Shown here piece after piece: positions 21,824-23,458 of a stretch of 23,458 nucleotides of DNA (positions are counted from its first letter, which is position 1; each line of letters begins with the position of its first letter). The DNA comes from Hydrogenovibrio sp. UBA650 (GTDB lineage Bacteria; Pseudomonadota; Gammaproteobacteria; Thiomicrospirales; Thiomicrospiraceae). A program made the position numbers and the translations under genes. The notes below the pieces were generated by a model. The model ran no database searches, was not told the DNA's origin, and was given only the letters and a program-made list of their open reading frames with translations. The stretch is taken from assembly GCA_002299245.1 (NCBI GenBank), contig DBOI01000059.1:1-23458 (forward strand), given 5' to 3'.

Positions 21824-23344
21824 ATGAAACAGATTCGACTCTGGCATAAAAAGGCGGGGTTATTAGCCGCGCTTTTTTTATTTATACTCGGGATAACCGG
21901 CTACTTTTTAAATCACGACCAATGGTCATTTCAATATCAATGGACCCTATCTAACCAGCTTCTGCCTAACTCGGTAGTGAAAGCTGATCGCAAGCTCTTC
22001 CAAAGCAAGACGTTACATCCCCGTAAACCCAATTGGCTAATTGTGGGCGGTATGCGTGGTGCTTATGTTTCGCAAGATGGCGGTCAAACTTATCAACTCA
22101 CTTCTCGCTTACAAATCTATGCTTTGCAGTGGCTTAAGCTTGGTAATCATCTAAAACTGTTAGCGGCGACACAAGATGGCATAGTGCAATCAGTTGATGC
22201 CGGTCTATCCTGGCAGCACTTAGCCCTAGCAGGTGAATGGGTTAATGCCTTGGCTTTAAGTGAAGGACAACTCTTAGCGTCTGTCAATAAATCAGAACTG
22301 GTGTGGCTTGACCACAACGGTCAGATATTACAGCGCGCCCATGTTAACCTGCCCAACACCGAACTGGCCGAAGGCATTAATCTCGCCCGCTTTGTACGAG
22401 ACATGCACTACGGTCGCGGCTTATTAGACGATGGCTGGTCACTCTGGATCAATGACATTGCCACTTGGTTGATGCTGTTTTCGATATTTTCTGGATTATG
22501 GATTTGGTGGCAATTAAGACAAGCCAAACAACAAAAATCCGCATCGAAACCTCACCCGCCCTTAATATGGGTTAAACGAGTTATGAGCTGGCACAGCCAT
22601 ACCATTATGCTGGTATTCGCACCGATTTTGATTCTATTAGCCTTAACCGGCATTGTACTGGATCACTCTCGCACTCTAAGTAAACCGCTTAAACAGATTC
22701 AATGGCAACAATCGACACTGCCGCCTATATACAGCACCCTGCGCTCAGATATTTGGTCAGTTGATATACAAGCACCATCATCACAAGGTCAACAATCGTC
22801 AATATTTCGAATTGGCAACCGTTATGGCGTCTATGAAAGTGACGATCTACAACACTGGCGTAAGGTCTCAGATGGCTTCGCCTATCGCATGAAACGTTTA
22901 GGAGAATCTCTCTATGTCAGTGGCATGGGCAGCCCAAACCGTTTATTGAAAGTCTCTAACCAGAACGACAGTTCAGATCACATCAAAAGCCAAAGCAAAG
23001 CCCAACAATCATGGATGCCTTTAAAAGCACCGCATATGTTCAGAGATGCATACCTAAATACTGAAAACCAGCCAGTTTTCTTTTTAGGTCACTCCCGAAA
23101 ACCCTTAAACAATCAAGACAAAGCCGTCCCAGTTTTTTCTGACAGTAGCTTTTATTCGCTGATGCTAACCTTACATGATGGCACTTTTTTTGCCGATTGG
23201 TGGGTCTGGGTAAATGACGCTGCTTCGGTACTGTTAATCATCCTGTTAATAACCGGTATGATCCGATGGAGTAAACGAGTTAGATGGATAAGGTCTATAA
23301 CTGCTTTCAGCATTATGACATTGACTCGATTAGCCAAGAAATGA
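21824..23344 (+). CDS. PepSY-type inner-membrane protein with Asp-box-like periplasmic segments
   Basis: 506 residues with four predicted helices (~11-29, 211-229, 261-279, 465-482). LWHKKAGLLAALFLFILGITGYFLNH and SWHSHTIMLVFAPILILLALTGIVLDHS are PepSY-associated helices. MHYGRGLLDDGWSLWIND (194-211) and LHDGTFFADWWVWVND (450-465) are duplicated motifs, so the protein is two halves, each helix-loop-helix. The loops (30-210 and 280-464) contain Asp-box-like SQDGGQTY (83-90), SVDAGLSW (123-130) and SDDLQHW (339-345), typical of beta-propellers. Companion proteins of TonB receptors of this type are thought to reduce or release iron from chelates in the periplasm. It follows the receptor by 30 bases, likely one operon. 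The typical PepSY peptidase-inhibitor sequence is not clear. Confidence 0.85.
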   Translation: MKQIRLWHKKAGLLAALFLFILGITGYFLNHDQWSFQYQWTLSNQLLPNSVVKADRKLFQSKTLHPRKPNWLIVGGMRGAYVSQDGGQTYQLTSRLQIYALQWLKLGNHLKLLAATQDGIVQSVDAGLSWQHLALAGEWVNALALSEGQLLASVNKSELVWLDHNGQILQRAHVNLPNTELAEGINLARFVRDMHYGRGLLDDGWSLWINDIATWLMLFSIFSGLWIWWQLRQAKQQKSASKPHPPLIWVKRVMSWHSHTIMLVFAPILILLALTGIVLDHSRTLSKPLKQIQWQQSTLPPIYSTLRSDIWSVDIQAPSSQGQQSSIFRIGNRYGVYESDDLQHWRKVSDGFAYRMKRLGESLYVSGMGSPNRLLKVSNQNDSSDHIKSQSKAQQSWMPLKAPHMFRDAYLNTENQPVFFLGHSRKPLNNQDKAVPVFSDSSFYSLMLTLHDGTFFADWWVWVNDAASVLLIILLITGMIRWSKRVRWIRSITAFSIMTLTRLAKK

Positions 23345-23430
23345 ACGACAATGATTTTAAGGTAAGGCCTGTATATGCCAATGTTGAGGGTTATGAATTT
23401 AAATACACTGATGTTTTCAGTTTTACTTGA
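23341..23430 (+). CDS. possible 29-residue peptide coupled to the PepSY gene
   Basis: An ATG overlaps the stop of the PepSY gene (ATGA, 23341-23344) and opens 29 codons (begins MNDNDFKVRPVYANVEG, ends FSFT) to TGA at 23428. The overlap is the usual sign of coupling. It has no Shine-Dalgarno, resembles no family I know, and includes a copy of AGGCCTG (23365-23371). It may be chance. Confidence 0.3.
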   Translation: MNDNDFKVRPVYANVEGYEFKYTDVFSFT

Positions 23431-23458
23431 AAAGCTATAGTTGTTTAGTCCCAGCTTC

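Noticed and set aside
1..23458. CRISPR array, prophage or insertion sequence
   Set aside because: No regularly spaced direct repeats, no phage structural genes and no transposase-like reading frame occur; AGGCCT copies are irregularly spaced and palindromic.

Overview
The window reads as chromosomal DNA of a moderately AT-rich gammaproteobacterium. The evidence is gene content: SlyD with a cysteine-rich tail, a DUF3010 protein, a VC0807-family membrane protein, a gammaproteobacterial-type ferredoxin-NADP reductase, and a TonB receptor paired with a PepSY membrane protein. A marine group such as the Kangiella relatives would fit, but this is a guess. I see no rRNA, tRNA, insertion sequence, prophage or CRISPR array. 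Most genes are ordinary housekeeping, redox and stress genes with short spacing.

Layout. 1-2950 (minus strand): a C-terminally shortened glutathione S-transferase, slyD, a rhodanese lipoprotein, a DM13-domain protein and a DoxX-like membrane protein. 3068-4234 (plus): DUF2470, DUF3010 and a Nudix hydrolase. 4311-8468 (minus): a small membrane protein, an AT-rich 590-base gap, a MOSC protein plus fused methionine sulfoxide reductase B/A, a metallo-beta-lactamase-fold lipoprotein whose reading frame changes at a slippery A-run, and a rhodanese/DUF2892 protein. 8653-11967: a secreted lipase, alanine dehydrogenase (minus), a PQ-loop-like membrane protein and a P-loop kinase-like protein. 12068-16348 (minus): a secreted NTF2/dienelactone-hydrolase-like enzyme with an AraC regulator just upstream, then etfA and etfB, divergent from fpr (plus, 16498). 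17434-19363 (minus): a VC0807-family protein and a DUF1971 cupin, separated by a 930-base gap. 19724-23344 (plus): a TonB-dependent receptor and a PepSY-type membrane protein, probably one iron- or metal-uptake operon.

Three things are not explained by the gene list. First, the palindrome CAGGCCTG, within an AT-rich frame close to AAATTTAACAGGCCTGTTAAATTT, recurs far more often than chance; pairs of it form hairpins after genes. Second, the gene-free stretch 18480-18920 holds three strong plus-strand intrinsic terminators and several stable hairpins, two of which present GGA in the loop as CsrA-binding RNAs do; I read it as one or two unannotated small-RNA genes. Third, the TonB receptor has a structured leader with two mutually exclusive pairings, and its partner carries Asp-box-like (beta-propeller) segments in the periplasmic loops of a duplicated PepSY-type membrane scaffold.

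All counts and foldings were made by eye; no database search or folding program was run.
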